A stretch of 64,000 bases of DNA from Nannocystis exedens. GTDB lineage: Bacteria; Myxococcota_A; Polyangia; Nannocystales; Nannocystaceae. The stretch lies in contig NZ_NETK01000001.1 in assembly GCF_002343915.1 (NCBI RefSeq), forward strand, positions 5,160,001 through 5,224,000, read 5' to 3'. Of this stretch, positions 50,725 to 58,921 are shown in pieces. Numbering within the stretch: position 1 is the first letter of the stretch; each line of letters opens with the position of its first letter. The position numbers and the translations under genes are program-made. The notes beneath the pieces are model-generated. The model worked only from the letters and a program-made list of their open reading frames with translations. It was not told the DNA's origin and made no database searches.

Positions 50725-51846
50725 ATGACGGACGTCGCAGCGATCGAGGCGCGGCTTTCGGCGCTCGCGGGGCGTGGGGTGCAGATCATCGATCCCCGCC
50801 AGACCTACGTGGCGCCCGAAGTGCGCGTCGAGCGGATCCACGCAGGGGTCGTGCTCCACCCGGGGACGCGGCTGCAGGGCGCGCGCACTTTTCTCGGGCC
50901 GGGCGCCGAGCTCGGGCGCGAGGGCCCGGTGGTCGCGGTCGACTGCGTGCTCGGCGAACGCGCGCGCATCGACGGCGGCTACGCGTCCGGCGCGGTGCTG
51001 CTGCGCGGCGCCTCGGCCGGCTCGGCCGCGCACCTCCGCGAGGGGACGCTGCTCGAAGAGGAGGCCAGCACGGCCCACGCGGTCGGGCTCAAGCACACGA
51101 TCGTGCTGTGCTTCGGGACCCTGGGGTCGCTGATCAACTTCTGCGACGTGCTGCTGGCCGGCGGGACGTCGCGCGAAGATCACTCCGAGGTCGGCAGCGG
51201 GTTCATTCACTTCAACTTCACGCCCTGGGGGGCGCGCGGCGACAAGGCGACGGCGTCGCTGGTCGGCGACGTGCCCCGCGGGGTGCTGCTCCGCGAGCGG
51301 CGGATCTTCCTCGGCGGCGCCGGCGGCATGGTCGGGCCGCGCGAGGTCGGCTTCGGCGCGGTGACGGGCGCGGGGCAGGTGGTGCGCAAGGATGTCCCCG
51401 AGGACAGGTTGGTGGTGCAGCCGCCGCGCGCGGTCGACCACGCGTACGCGCCCGACCAACTCGACGCGGCCGAACCTCGGGCGCGCCGGCAGGTCCGCTA
51501 CATCGCCCAGCTGCACGCGCTGCTGGCGTGGTACCGGCAGGTGCGGCTGGCCCGGGTGCCCGAGTCGCGCGCGGATGTCCGCGAGGTCATGACGGCGGCG
51601 ATCGACACGCTCCAGCTGTGCGTCGCCGAGCGCGAGAAGCGGCTCGGCGCATTCTTGAAGGAGCGCGGGGTCGAGATGCCGAAGCTCGTGGCGCCGGCGC
51701 TGGCGTGCCCGCTGGTGCTCGCGGCGGAGGAGCCGTACGTCGACCACGTCGAGTGGGTCCGCGGGCTCGGGGCGGCGGACGTGACGCGCTGCGTCGAGTG
51801 GTTGCGGGCGGTCGAGGCGGCAGTGATCGACTCGGGGCAGCTCTGA
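50725..51846 (+). CDS. Left-handed beta-helix, GlmU/UGP-related protein
   Basis: The 373-aa product has hexapeptide-type repeats (GVVLHPGTRLQGARTFLGPGAELG, ARIDGGYASGAVLL) of a left-handed beta helix and a YVAPEVRVERIHAG opening. The centre with GLKHTIVLCFGTLGSLINFCD resembles UDP-N-acetylglucosamine pyrophosphorylase-related proteins that lack a nucleotidyltransferase domain. It probably binds or transfers a sugar-nucleotide acyl group; role unknown. ATG 50725 (MTDVAAIEARLS) is chosen over GTG 50707. The last 120 residues are helical and may form a separate lobe. A palindromic unit encodes DVPEDR (51393-51406). Confidence 0.8.
   Translation: MTDVAAIEARLSALAGRGVQIIDPRQTYVAPEVRVERIHAGVVLHPGTRLQGARTFLGPGAELGREGPVVAVDCVLGERARIDGGYASGAVLLRGASAGSAAHLREGTLLEEEASTAHAVGLKHTIVLCFGTLGSLINFCDVLLAGGTSREDHSEVGSGFIHFNFTPWGARGDKATASLVGDVPRGVLLRERRIFLGGAGGMVGPREVGFGAVTGAGQVVRKDVPEDRLVVQPPRAVDHAYAPDQLDAAEPRARRQVRYIAQLHALLAWYRQVRLARVPESRADVREVMTAAIDTLQLCVAEREKRLGAFLKERGVEMPKLVAPALACPLVLAAEEPYVDHVEWVRGLGAADVTRCVEWLRAVEAAVIDSGQL
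51393..51406. repeat. 14-bp palindromic unit within the beta-helix gene
   Basis: TGTCCCCGAGGACA encodes VPEDR in the position where hexapeptide proteins often have V-x-KDVPP. Confidence 0.55.
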
Positions 51847-51882
51847 CGATCGATGGCCGCGTACGCCGGCGTATGCTCGGGC

Positions 51883-52380
51883 ATGCGCGAGCGACCGAGT
51901 CGTCGGCTGCGGGGCCTGGTGGGGTTCGGGTTGTTCGGGGTGACGTGGTGGTTCTTCGGCAACCTCTACGAGGAGCTGGTGCTGATGCCGAACTTCCTCG
52001 TCGACGCGCCGGGCAAGCGGGCGCACTGGCTCGGGTTTTTCGCCGAGGTCACGCCGGTGCGGTACTACTTGCCGCTCGGGCCGCTGGCGACGCTGGCGCT
52101 GGTGTTCGCGTGGCTGCGGGCGCGCGCGGAGGCGCCGGAGGTGGCGGCGGAGCTGCGAGCGGCGGTGCTGGCGGTCGCGGCGGGCTGGGGGGTGTCGGCC
52201 TACATCGTGCCGGCGATCAACCTGCGGCTGTTCGAGCCGGCGCCGCTGCCGGACGAGCTGGCGCGGCCGCTGGCGATCCGGTGGCTGACGCTCAACGCGG
52301 TGCGGCTCGTCTGCGTGGGCTTCGCGGCCGTGAAGGTGCTGTCGGCCTGGACGCGGCTGACGGCCGACGGGCGCGGGTGA
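51883..52380 (+). CDS. Small integral membrane protein, unknown
   Basis: The 165-aa product has four hydrophobic segments (LVGFGLFGVTWWFFGNLYEEL, YYLPLGPLATLALVFAWL, AVLAVAAGWGVSAYIVPAIN, AVRLVCVGFAAVKVL) and little else. FFGNLYEELVLMPNF recalls small four-helix membrane proteins of the DUF1772 type, but this is not certain. ATG 51883 (MRERPSRRLRG) is preferred because positive residues then precede the first helix; ATG 51853 would add ten residues. It follows the beta-helix gene by 36 bases and is probably co-transcribed. The palindromic array after its stop is shared with the convergent LysRS gene. Confidence 0.75.
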   Translation: MRERPSRRLRGLVGFGLFGVTWWFFGNLYEELVLMPNFLVDAPGKRAHWLGFFAEVTPVRYYLPLGPLATLALVFAWLRARAEAPEVAAELRAAVLAVAAGWGVSAYIVPAINLRLFEPAPLPDELARPLAIRWLTLNAVRLVCVGFAAVKVLSAWTRLTADGRG

Positions 52381-52390
52381 CGAGAGGACA

Positions 52391-52446
52391 GGTCCTTCGG
52401 GCCATGCCCGAAGAACCATGCCCGTTGGTTCATGTCCCCGCGGGCA
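52391..52446. repeat. 14-bp palindromic array, 4 units, convergent gap
   Basis: GGTCCTTCGGGCCA, TGCCCGAAGAACCA, TGCCCGTTGGTTCA and TGTCCCCGCGGGCA are exactly contiguous. Unit three ends in TCA (52430-52432), the LysRS stop codon read as TGA, so the LysRS C-terminus is built from unit four. The intergenic gap is 49 bp. Confidence 0.82.
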
Positions 52447-54070
52447 GGCTCGGGGCCAGCAGCGACAGGGCGCGGGCGGGGCCGATCGCGGTGATCAGGG
52501 TGGTGAGCTTGGGGCCCTTGTCGCGGCCGATGAGGAGGTCGTAGACGACCGGGAGGAAGGTCTTGTTGTCGAGGCTGGTGCCCTCGCACAGCGACTTCAT
52601 GGTCGGGACGAGGTCGTCCTCGCGGACCTCCTCGCGGCCGCGGAGGGCGGCGACGAGGCGGCCGAGGCAGGTGGCCTCGTCGGCGGTCAGCTCGCGCTGC
52701 TTGGGCTCGCGGCGGAGCTTGTAGCGGAACTCGTCGGGGCCCCACTCGGCGATCCAATTCCACACGCAGCGGGCGCGCTGGCGGGTCAGGCGGCGCGACT
52801 CGTCGCCGACGACCTGGCCGGCCTCCTCGTAGTAGGCCACGGTCTTGTCGAGGTCGCCCTCGAAGATCTGCAGCGTCATGCTGAGGTGGCGGAAGCCGGG
52901 CACGAACGGCATGACGTCGCCCTCGGCGATCCGCCGGTGGTCGACGCTGGCCAGCTGCATGGTGCGCTGGGCGACCAGGCGCGCCTGGGCGTCCTTGGCC
53001 GGCTCGACGCCGTAGGCGATCCGCCGCGTGCGGTCGTAGTTCTCGTAGAGGGTGATGACGTCGAGGTCGAAGCTGATCTGGAACTCGGTGTTGGGGCGGA
53101 ACGAGACGAACAGCCAGCGCAGCACCTCGGGCTCGTAGATCTCGAGGCAGTCGGCGACGGTGACGACGTCGCCCTTGGAGCTCGAGATCTTGCCGGCGCG
53201 GCCCTTGATCCGCACGAAGTCGTAGCCGACGTACTCGGGGGCCTGCCAGCCGTAGACGACGCGGACGATGTCCTTGGCGGTGTCGAAGCTGCCGCCGGCG
53301 GTGCTGTGGTCCTTGCCGCCGGGCTCGAAGCAGACGCGCTCGTGGGCCCAGCGCATCGGCCAGTCGATGCGCCAGGGGAGCTTGAGGTTGCCGCCCTTGC
53401 GCAGGTCGACGTCGGCGGCGTGCTTGCACGCGCTGCAGTCGTAGTGGACGGTCCACTCGTCGACGACGGCGAAGGCGAGGGTGTCGCGGCCGCAGTTGTC
53501 GCAGAAGCCGGACAGCGGCAGCCAGTTGTCCTCGAGGCGGGTGTTGGCGGTGGTCTTGTCGCGGACGTCGTTGAGGATCGCGCGGATGTCGGCGGCGTGC
53601 TTGAGCGCGAGGCGGATGCCGTCGGCGTAGGCGCCGGCGCGGTAGCGCTGCGACTGGCGGATGAACTCGGGGCGGATGCCCAGCGGCGCGAGGCTCTTCT
53701 CGAAGGCGGCGATGTTGTGCCCGGCGTAGCTGTCGTGCTCGCCGTACGGGTCGGGCACGGCGCTGATGCTGCGGCGCAGGTTCTCGGTCAGCATGTCGCG
53801 CTTCGGCATGTCGGCCGGGACCTTGCGCAGGACGTCGAAGTCGTCCCACGAGTAGATGAAGCGGACGTCGGCGCCGCGGTCGCGCAGGGCGCGGGCGACG
53901 AGGTCGACGGTGATGACCTCGCGGAAGTTGCCGACGTGCACGACGCCCGAAGGCGTGATGCCGGCGGCGACGGTGACGACCTTGGCGTCGGCGTGCGCGG
54001 CGAGGGTTTTGGCGGCGGCCGCGTCGGCCCAGTGGTTGAGGTACGAATCGTGACCCGCTGCGGGATCCAT
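52430..54070 (-). CDS. lysK: Class I lysyl-tRNA synthetase
   Basis: The 546-aa product has the class I HIGH-like motif as SGVVHVGN, the KMSKS-like motif KISSSKGD and the zinc-binding segment GFCDNCGRDTLAF...CSACK. This is the archaeal-type class I LysRS, which some bacteria use in place of class II. It charges tRNA-Lys in the cytoplasm. ATG 54070 (MDPAAGHDSYLNHW) is chosen because the Asp/His opening fits family members. Its final residues and stop lie inside the palindromic array. No class II lysS appears in the window. Confidence 0.94.
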   Translation of the reverse strand: MDPAAGHDSYLNHWADAAAAKTLAAHADAKVVTVAAGITPSGVVHVGNFREVITVDLVARALRDRGADVRFIYSWDDFDVLRKVPADMPKRDMLTENLRRSISAVPDPYGEHDSYAGHNIAAFEKSLAPLGIRPEFIRQSQRYRAGAYADGIRLALKHAADIRAILNDVRDKTTANTRLEDNWLPLSGFCDNCGRDTLAFAVVDEWTVHYDCSACKHAADVDLRKGGNLKLPWRIDWPMRWAHERVCFEPGGKDHSTAGGSFDTAKDIVRVVYGWQAPEYVGYDFVRIKGRAGKISSSKGDVVTVADCLEIYEPEVLRWLFVSFRPNTEFQISFDLDVITLYENYDRTRRIAYGVEPAKDAQARLVAQRTMQLASVDHRRIAEGDVMPFVPGFRHLSMTLQIFEGDLDKTVAYYEEAGQVVGDESRRLTRQRARCVWNWIAEWGPDEFRYKLRREPKQRELTADEATCLGRLVAALRGREEVREDDLVPTMKSLCEGTSLDNKTFLPVVYDLLIGRDKGPKLTTLITAIGPARALSLLAPSLPAGT

Positions 54071-54334
54071 GGCGGGAAGGTTGTCGCAGATGCGCAACGC
54101 CGCGAGAAGCCCCGCGATCACCAGCGCTGGTGACTTTGCGGCGGCGCGCCGCGAGGACGGTGGTTCGGAGCGCGGCGCCCGGCGGCGGTCGTGACTGCGC
54201 TGAAGGGGCGCTGCGGCCGATCGCGTCGGCGCGGGAGTCGGTGGACGCGGACAGCGACGCCGCTGCGCAGGACCTGCTGCGCAGCGGCGAAGTTCGGCGG
54301 CGCTGCGCCGGTGCGCGGCGTCGATGTCGATGGT
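54071..54334. other. Intergenic region upstream of lysK
   Basis: Two hundred sixty-four bases without a supported gene. CACCAGCGCTGGTG at 54119-54132 is a perfect 14-bp palindrome 49 bases upstream of the LysRS start; it does not fit the TGYYC family and could be an operator or chance. Confidence 0.4.
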
Positions 54335-55171
54335 TCAGGGCGCGGCAGCCGGGGCGGGGCCGCAGCTGGCCTCTTCCTGGAGCGCGTTGGCCGCGTCGAT
54401 CAAGGGCTGGCCGGCGCCCTTGCTGGTGTAGATCTTGGTGGCCTCGCCGATCAGGCGGCAGGCCTCGGGGGTGTTCCGCTTGTCCTTGTAGCGGACGACG
54501 GCGGCCTGGCCCTCGAGCGCGCGGGCGGCGATGAGTTCGTTGCCGGGCTGCTTCTCGACCAGGCGCTGGGCCTTGACGAAGGTCGAGGCGGCGGAGTCGA
54601 GCTCGCCGGGGTTGACGATCGCGTTGTCCTCGCCGCCGAAGGCGAGGTTGATCTTGGTGTTGCCGTACATGACGAGGGCGAGGCCGGCGTTGGGGCCGTC
54701 CTTCTGGAGGTTGTAGGCCTCCTCGAAGTCGGCGGCGGCGCCGGCGAAGTCCTCGGTCTTGAGCTTGTAGGTGCCCTGGGCCAGCTTGGCGGCGATCTTC
54801 ACCTCGGGGTCGCCGGTCTGGTCGGCCATCGCCAGGGCGTGGTCGGCCGGCTCCTTGGCGTTCTCGATCACGTCCTCGGCGAGCGCGAGCGACAGCCAGG
54901 CGGCGCCGAGGCCGGAGGCGCGGGCCTTCTGCTTCGACTTGAGGTCGTCGACGAGCGGCTTCATGCTCTCGATGACCTGGCTGTACTGGCCGGCGATGTA
55001 CTTCTGGCGGGCCTCGGCGATCGCGGGCGGGTCGGGCTCGCTGGGGGCGGCCGCAGGCTTGTCGCCGGCGTCGGTGGTGGACTTGCCGTCGGGCGGCGGG
55101 GTCGTGTCCGCGGACTTCTTGCAGGCGGCGATCAGGCTGAACGCGGCGAGGCAGACGAGGATGCGCTTCAT
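54335..55171 (-). CDS. TPR-like lipoprotein, unknown
   Basis: The 278-aa product has signal peptide and lipobox LIAAC (Cys17), a short Pro/Ala/Asp linker, then alpha-helical hairpins in tetratricopeptide style (IAGQYSQVIESMKPLVDD, EDFAGAAADFEEAYNLQKDG, AASTFVKAQRLVEKQPGN). It may be part of an envelope assembly or transport system as a scaffold; nothing specific is visible. The ATG overlaps the preceding gene's stop by ATGA (55168-55171), so translation is coupled. CTCCT at 55180-55184 on the plus strand reads as AGGAG on the gene strand. Confidence 0.82.
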   Translation of the reverse strand: MKRILVCLAAFSLIAACKKSADTTPPPDGKSTTDAGDKPAAAPSEPDPPAIAEARQKYIAGQYSQVIESMKPLVDDLKSKQKARASGLGAAWLSLALAEDVIENAKEPADHALAMADQTGDPEVKIAAKLAQGTYKLKTEDFAGAAADFEEAYNLQKDGPNAGLALVMYGNTKINLAFGGEDNAIVNPGELDSAASTFVKAQRLVEKQPGNELIAARALEGQAAVVRYKDKRNTPEACRLIGEATKIYTSKGAGQPLIDAANALQEEASCGPAPAAAP

Positions 55172-55890
55172 TCGGTGGTCTCCTGCGGGGCCTGTGCGGG
55201 GGAGGGAGGGGAGGATAGCGCCTCGGCGGCGGCGCGGACGGCAGTTTCTGAGGGGGCGGGCGAATTCGGCCGGCTGTGGACCCGCACGTAGAGGTTGCCG
55301 TCGCCGCCCATCGAGCCGTAGACGAGCCGGGTCGGGTCGGGGTCGTTGCCGAAGCGCTCGGGTTTGAACCGGCCGATGACCTCGACCTCGTCGCCGATGT
55401 ACAGCCCCGTGCTGGCGACGCGCGGGCCGGTCTTCTCCTCGGGGGCGATGACTTCGGCGCGCTCGAGGTTCTCGAGGGTGACGCGGCCGGTGCTGTCGGC
55501 GACGACGACGAACTCGGCGGCGACGGCGGCGTCACGCGGGGCGCCGCTGCGGTTGCGCCACACGCACTCGCGGCCCGGGGCGCCGCCGAGGTTGCCGTCG
55601 GCCGAGGTGATGACGCCGCGGATCATGATCGGCTGGGCGTCGGCGCCGGCGATCGGCGTGAGCAGGCCGCGCTGGAGGGCGCGACCGACGAAGCCGGAGA
55701 ACTGCGGGTCGGTCTTGAGGGCGCCCTTGGGCATGCGGCGACCCTTGGGCTCGAGGTTGCGGGCGCTGCCGAGGCGCTTCGCCCGGAAGTTGCCGAGCAT
55801 GTAGACGAGGATCGCGACCGGGATCAGGACGGCGAGGACGACGTAGGACCACTCGAAGGTCGGGACGGCTTCTTCGACCATGGCGATCAC
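55168..55890 (-). CDS. Single-pass membrane protein with GIDE-like domain
   Basis: The 240-aa product has one N-terminal transmembrane helix (YVVLAVLIPVAILVYMLGNF). A soluble part follows with RGVITSADGNLGGAPGRECVWRN and GLYIGDEVEVIGRFKPERFG, in which beta-strand positions resemble the GIDE/Mulan-type domain; this likeness is weak. The start could be GTG 55890, which overlaps the previous stop as GTGA, or ATG 55881. Together with the lipoprotein downstream and the protease-like protein upstream it forms a tightly coupled three-gene operon. Confidence 0.72.
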   Translation of the reverse strand: MIAMVEEAVPTFEWSYVVLAVLIPVAILVYMLGNFRAKRLGSARNLEPKGRRMPKGALKTDPQFSGFVGRALQRGLLTPIAGADAQPIMIRGVITSADGNLGGAPGRECVWRNRSGAPRDAAVAAEFVVVADSTGRVTLENLERAEVIAPEEKTGPRVASTGLYIGDEVEVIGRFKPERFGNDPDPTRLVYGSMGGDGNLYVRVHSRPNSPAPSETAVRAAAEALSSPPSPAQAPQETTE

Positions 55891-57080
55891 CAGTACGCCT
55901 CGGCGAGCGCGAGGGTGAAGCCGAGCTTCTCGTGGTCCTCGGCGACCGTCTTGCCCTCGACCAGCGAGCGGCCGGAGCCGCCGGGCTCGATGCGGGCGAT
56001 CGGCGCGCCGGCCATGCGCTGGCCGTCGGAGAAGTGGACCTCGGGGACCACGTTCTCGATCGCCACGGTGCTGCGGTTCTTGACCACCAGGACCCAGCGG
56101 ATCCGTCCGAGCCAGATCTCCGGCGAGCCCTCGACCTCGATCTGCACCGCCGGGTAGATGTCGTAGGCGCGGTTCGGCCGGCCCTCGTGCGGGCGCGGCA
56201 GCAGCTTCATGCGCTCGGCCTGGTAGTCCATCTCGACCAGGAACTCGCGCATGACGTTGAGCCCGAGCAGGCCCTGCGAGCGGTCGTTGGCGCAGCCGTC
56301 ACACACCGAGACGAGCAGGCCCTTGAGCTCGATGCCGCCGAGGCGCAGCTTCGGCAAGTAGACCATCCGGCTCTCGCGCGGGCCGCTGGCGGTGTTGAAC
56401 TGCAGCGTCGGGGCGTCGGGCGGGACGGTGAGCCCGAGCTTCGCGGCGGTCTCGGTGTGCACCGTGGTGAACGAGGCGCCGGTGTCGAACAGGTACGGCA
56501 GGCTGAGTCGACCCGCGGGGCCCTCGAGCTCGACGTTCATGAGGATCGCGTTGCCGGCGGCGGAGAACGGCACGGCGATCGCGGAGCCGGGCGCCGCGCC
56601 CGCGGTGGCGGTGACGGGCGCGGTCTCGCGCGCGGTGGCGCGGGGAGCGGCGGGGACGGGCGGGGCGAGGCGATCTGCGAGGCCGTTGCCAACCGCACTG
56701 AGGATCCGCGCGACCTTGTGCGAGTCGCCGAAGCGCTTGCCCGCGAGGTCGCCCTGGGCCCGGAGCGACTGGACCAGCAGGCCCGGGATCACCTGAGTGC
56801 AGAGAAGGATCGCGCCCAAATTCCACAGCAGCGGGAGCCACATCATGGCCGCGGACAGGCGGCGGCCGTCGGTGCCGTACTTCCACACGGCGAGGGCGAC
56901 CGGCAGGCCCAGGGTGACGACGAACGCGAGGAGCCACAGCCAAGGGGCCGACACGCGGGCGTCGAGCTGGGCGGTTCGCGCGAGCGAAAAGTTGCACCAC
57001 AGCGCGAACGGCACCACGAACATCGACGCGAGGACGAGCGCAAAGGCGCCGAGCGAGCTCAGCGCCGCGGACGCGCTCAT
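55887..57080 (-). CDS. Membrane-anchored retropepsin-like aspartic protease
   Basis: The 397-aa product has about three hydrophobic N-terminal segments (ALSSLGAFALVLASMFVVPF, WLWLLAFVVTLGLPVALAVW, MWLPLLWNLGAILLCTQV). A soluble domain follows with the aspartic-protease motif LFDTGASFTTVH and, further on, QGLLGLNVMREFLVEMDY, the matching ILG-like flap segment of retroviral-type proteases (DUF4124/gag-asp type). Proteins of this type cleave unknown envelope substrates. ATG 57080 is chosen over GTG 57122. First gene of the three-gene operon. Confidence 0.78.
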   Translation of the reverse strand: MSASAALSSLGAFALVLASMFVVPFALWCNFSLARTAQLDARVSAPWLWLLAFVVTLGLPVALAVWKYGTDGRRLSAAMMWLPLLWNLGAILLCTQVIPGLLVQSLRAQGDLAGKRFGDSHKVARILSAVGNGLADRLAPPVPAAPRATARETAPVTATAGAAPGSAIAVPFSAAGNAILMNVELEGPAGRLSLPYLFDTGASFTTVHTETAAKLGLTVPPDAPTLQFNTASGPRESRMVYLPKLRLGGIELKGLLVSVCDGCANDRSQGLLGLNVMREFLVEMDYQAERMKLLPRPHEGRPNRAYDIYPAVQIEVEGSPEIWLGRIRWVLVVKNRSTVAIENVVPEVHFSDGQRMAGAPIARIEPGGSGRSLVEGKTVAEDHEKLGFTLALAEAYW

Positions 57081-57214
57081 GGCCGGCCGGGCGTGCCTCG
57101 GTGCGCTGCGCGAAATGTTCACTTGCAGATACTATCTCGAGTGAGTGGCGTGGGGGCCAGTGAAGACTGTCGTTGGATCCTCGCGGGGAAAACCCGTAGG
57201 ATGTGGCGACGGGA
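57081..57214. other. Divergent intergenic region, no unit found
   Basis: One hundred thirty-four bases between the aspartic-protease operon and the PilZ-REC gene. It contains no palindromic unit and no clear promoter motif. Confidence 0.4.
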
Positions 57215-58351
57215 ATGGCTGACGCGCCGAAGCCTGCGAAGATCGCCACGTTCGGCGTGCGCTTCGAATCCTACGACGACTTCCTCGTGGAGTACACAGA
57301 CAACCTGCGGCGCGGGTTTCTGCTGCTCCCCGGCGTGCGCAGCCTCGAGGTGAACCAGCCGGTACGAGTGAAGCTGAGCCTGCCGAATCGCGCCATTTTG
57401 TACCTCAGCGGGACGGCGGTCGACCTCGGGGCCGACGGCGGCAAGGGCACGCTGATCCAGCTGGCGGCGTTCACGGCCGAGCAGGAGCGGATCTTCGGCC
57501 TGTGCGTGAACTCGGTGCTGGACGCGTCGACGAGCCCGAAGGCGGAGCCGCCGCCGACGCGTCCGCTCAACGTGCTGCTGGTCGACGACTCGCCCAGCGT
57601 CCGCACCGAGATGGCGGCGGCGCTGCGCGAACGCGGGCTGAACGTCACCACCGCCGACAACGGGCTGATGGCGATCTCCGCCGCGCTCAAGAGCGAGCCG
57701 GACCTGCTGCTCACCGACGTCGAGATGCCCGAGATGGACGGCTGGACGCTGCTGCGGATGGCCCGCGGCCGCAAGAAGCTGGCCCACGTGCCGATCGTGT
57801 TCCTCACCGCGCTGTCCGACGACATGTCGCGGCTTCAGGGCTATCGCATGGGGGTCGACGACTACCTGCCGAAGAACCTGTCGGCGGACGAGATCGTCGC
57901 CCGTCTGCAAGGCGTGGTCGCCCGCCGGGCCGGCCTCGGGGCCGCCGAGAACCGCGGGCTGCGCGGCGACCTGCAGCACGTGCGGCTCGGCAGCGTGCTG
58001 TCGTTCCTCGAGGCCGAGAAGAAGACCGGCGACCTGCGGCTCGAGAGCGGGCAAGACAGCGCGGTGCTGCGGCTCGTGCAGGGCGTGCTGCGCGACGTCA
58101 AGAACCTCGGCTACGCCGCCTCGGCGATCGACCGCGTGTTCGACCTGCTGGGCTGGGAGGCGGGTCAGTTCGAGTTCTTCACGCTCGAGCCGCGCGAGAT
58201 GCACGACCTCTCGCTCGAGCCGATGTCGATCACCTGGCTGCTGATGGAGCACGCGCGCCGCGAAGACGAGGCCAACGAGACCGCGCGGCGCGAGCGGCTG
58301 CTGATGAGCGAGCTCGCCAGCCAGTCCGGCTCGTTCGACCAGGACTTGTAG
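57215..58351 (+). CDS. PilZ-like / receiver / DUF4388 regulator
   Basis: The 378-aa product has an N-terminal PilZ-like (TIGR02266-type) domain (FGVRFESYDDFLVEYTDNLR, LYLSGTAVDLGADGGKG) and a receiver domain with LLVDDSPSVR, phospho-acceptor LLTDVEMPEMDG and YLPKNLS. The C-terminal DUF4388-like (PATAN) region is GDLQHVRLGSVLSFLEAEKKTG...LRLVQGVLRD. This assembly is common in myxobacterial motility and developmental signalling. Unlike classic PilZ, the RxxxR and D/NxSxxG c-di-GMP residues are not clear. ATG 57215 (MADAPKPAKIATFG) is preferred over GTG 57203. It stands alone, divergent from the operon above. Confidence 0.85.
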   Translation: MADAPKPAKIATFGVRFESYDDFLVEYTDNLRRGFLLLPGVRSLEVNQPVRVKLSLPNRAILYLSGTAVDLGADGGKGTLIQLAAFTAEQERIFGLCVNSVLDASTSPKAEPPPTRPLNVLLVDDSPSVRTEMAAALRERGLNVTTADNGLMAISAALKSEPDLLLTDVEMPEMDGWTLLRMARGRKKLAHVPIVFLTALSDDMSRLQGYRMGVDDYLPKNLSADEIVARLQGVVARRAGLGAAENRGLRGDLQHVRLGSVLSFLEAEKKTGDLRLESGQDSAVLRLVQGVLRDVKNLGYAASAIDRVFDLLGWEAGQFEFFTLEPREMHDLSLEPMSITWLLMEHARREDEANETARRERLLMSELASQSGSFDQDL

Positions 58352-58354
58352 ACA

Positions 58355-58438
58355 GGTCCCCGAGGGCAGGTCCACAAGGACATGTTCTCACGAACATGTC
58401 CTCAAGAGCAGTCCCCGTGGAACATGCTCCGGCGGGCA
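58355..58438. repeat. 14-bp palindromic array, 6 units, exact period
   Basis: GGTCCCCGAGGGCA, GGTCCACAAGGACA, TGTTCTCACGAACA, TGTCCTCAAGAGCA, GTCCCCGTGGAACA and TGCTCCGGCGGGCA occupy 84 bp with no spacer in a convergent gap. TGTTC/GAACA in unit three keeps pairing through a C-to-T and G-to-A double change relative to TGTCC/GGACA. Confidence 0.88.
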
Positions 58439-58460
58439 GGTTCGCGGGGGCCGCGAACGG

Positions 58461-58504
58461 CGAAGCGCCCGCCGAGCATCTCGACGACGCTCGCGGGCGC
58501 TTCG
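58461..58504 (-). terminator. Long hairpin after the minus-strand lipoprotein gene
   Basis: A 12-bp perfect stem CGAAGCGCCCGC / GCGGGCGCTTCG, extended inward by GAGC/GCTC with one bulge, lies 8 bases past the lipoprotein stop. There is no T tract on either side. It lies beside, not within, the six-unit array. Confidence 0.6.
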
Positions 58505-58512
58505 GGGTCGGC

Positions 58513-58896
58513 TCAGCGGGCGGGCTTGCCCTTGCCGGAGGTGTTGGCGGCCTTGGGGGCCGAGCCGTCGGTGGCGCAGGCGGCGTCGGCGATGTAGCGG
58601 CTGCCGGACTGATACGGCTCGGTGTTGAGGATCAGCAGGTTGCCGCCGTTCATGCCGCAGTGCTGCTTGGCCAGGTCGACGGCCTCCTGCGCGGTGGGAG
58701 CCTTGCCGATGGCGGTGCCGAGCGTGGTGTAGGCGGTGTCGCCGAGGGCTTCCTTCGAGGCGACGGTCTTGACCTGCGAGGCCGGCACGCGCGCGCCGGT
58801 GCCGTTGCCCTTGAACCTGCCGGAGTAGCCGCCGGCGCAGGCGCCCAGGGCGAGGGCGAGGGAGACGAGGAGGAGAGGACGCGAGGCTTTGCGCAT
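58513..58896 (-). CDS. Small lipoprotein, unknown
   Basis: The 127-aa product starts MRKASRPLLLVSLALALGAC, with a good lipobox at Cys20. The mature part has VPASQVKTVASKEALGD and ILNTEPYQSGSRYIADAACA, where the -x-x-x-G-N-x-x-x-I motif and Cys pair recall small DUF4156/DUF4189-type envelope proteins; not certain. It precedes a Cys-rich membrane protein gene by 25 bases, perhaps co-transcribed with it and fur. Confidence 0.75.
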   Translation of the reverse strand: MRKASRPLLLVSLALALGACAGGYSGRFKGNGTGARVPASQVKTVASKEALGDTAYTTLGTAIGKAPTAQEAVDLAKQHCGMNGGNLLILNTEPYQSGSRYIADAACATDGSAPKAANTSGKGKPAR

Positions 58897-58921
58897 GAGT
58901 GAGAGGCTCCGATGTGCCGGG

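Noticed and set aside
57815..57834. TGTCCGACGACATGTC in the PilZ-REC gene
   Set aside because: It encodes LSDDMS in a normal receiver-domain position, is 12 rather than 14 bp and lacks a tandem neighbour, so chance is likely.
58355..58438. CRISPR array reading of the six-unit arrays
   Set aside because: The unit is 14 bp with no spacer between copies; variable bases are only four per unit and no cas genes are near.
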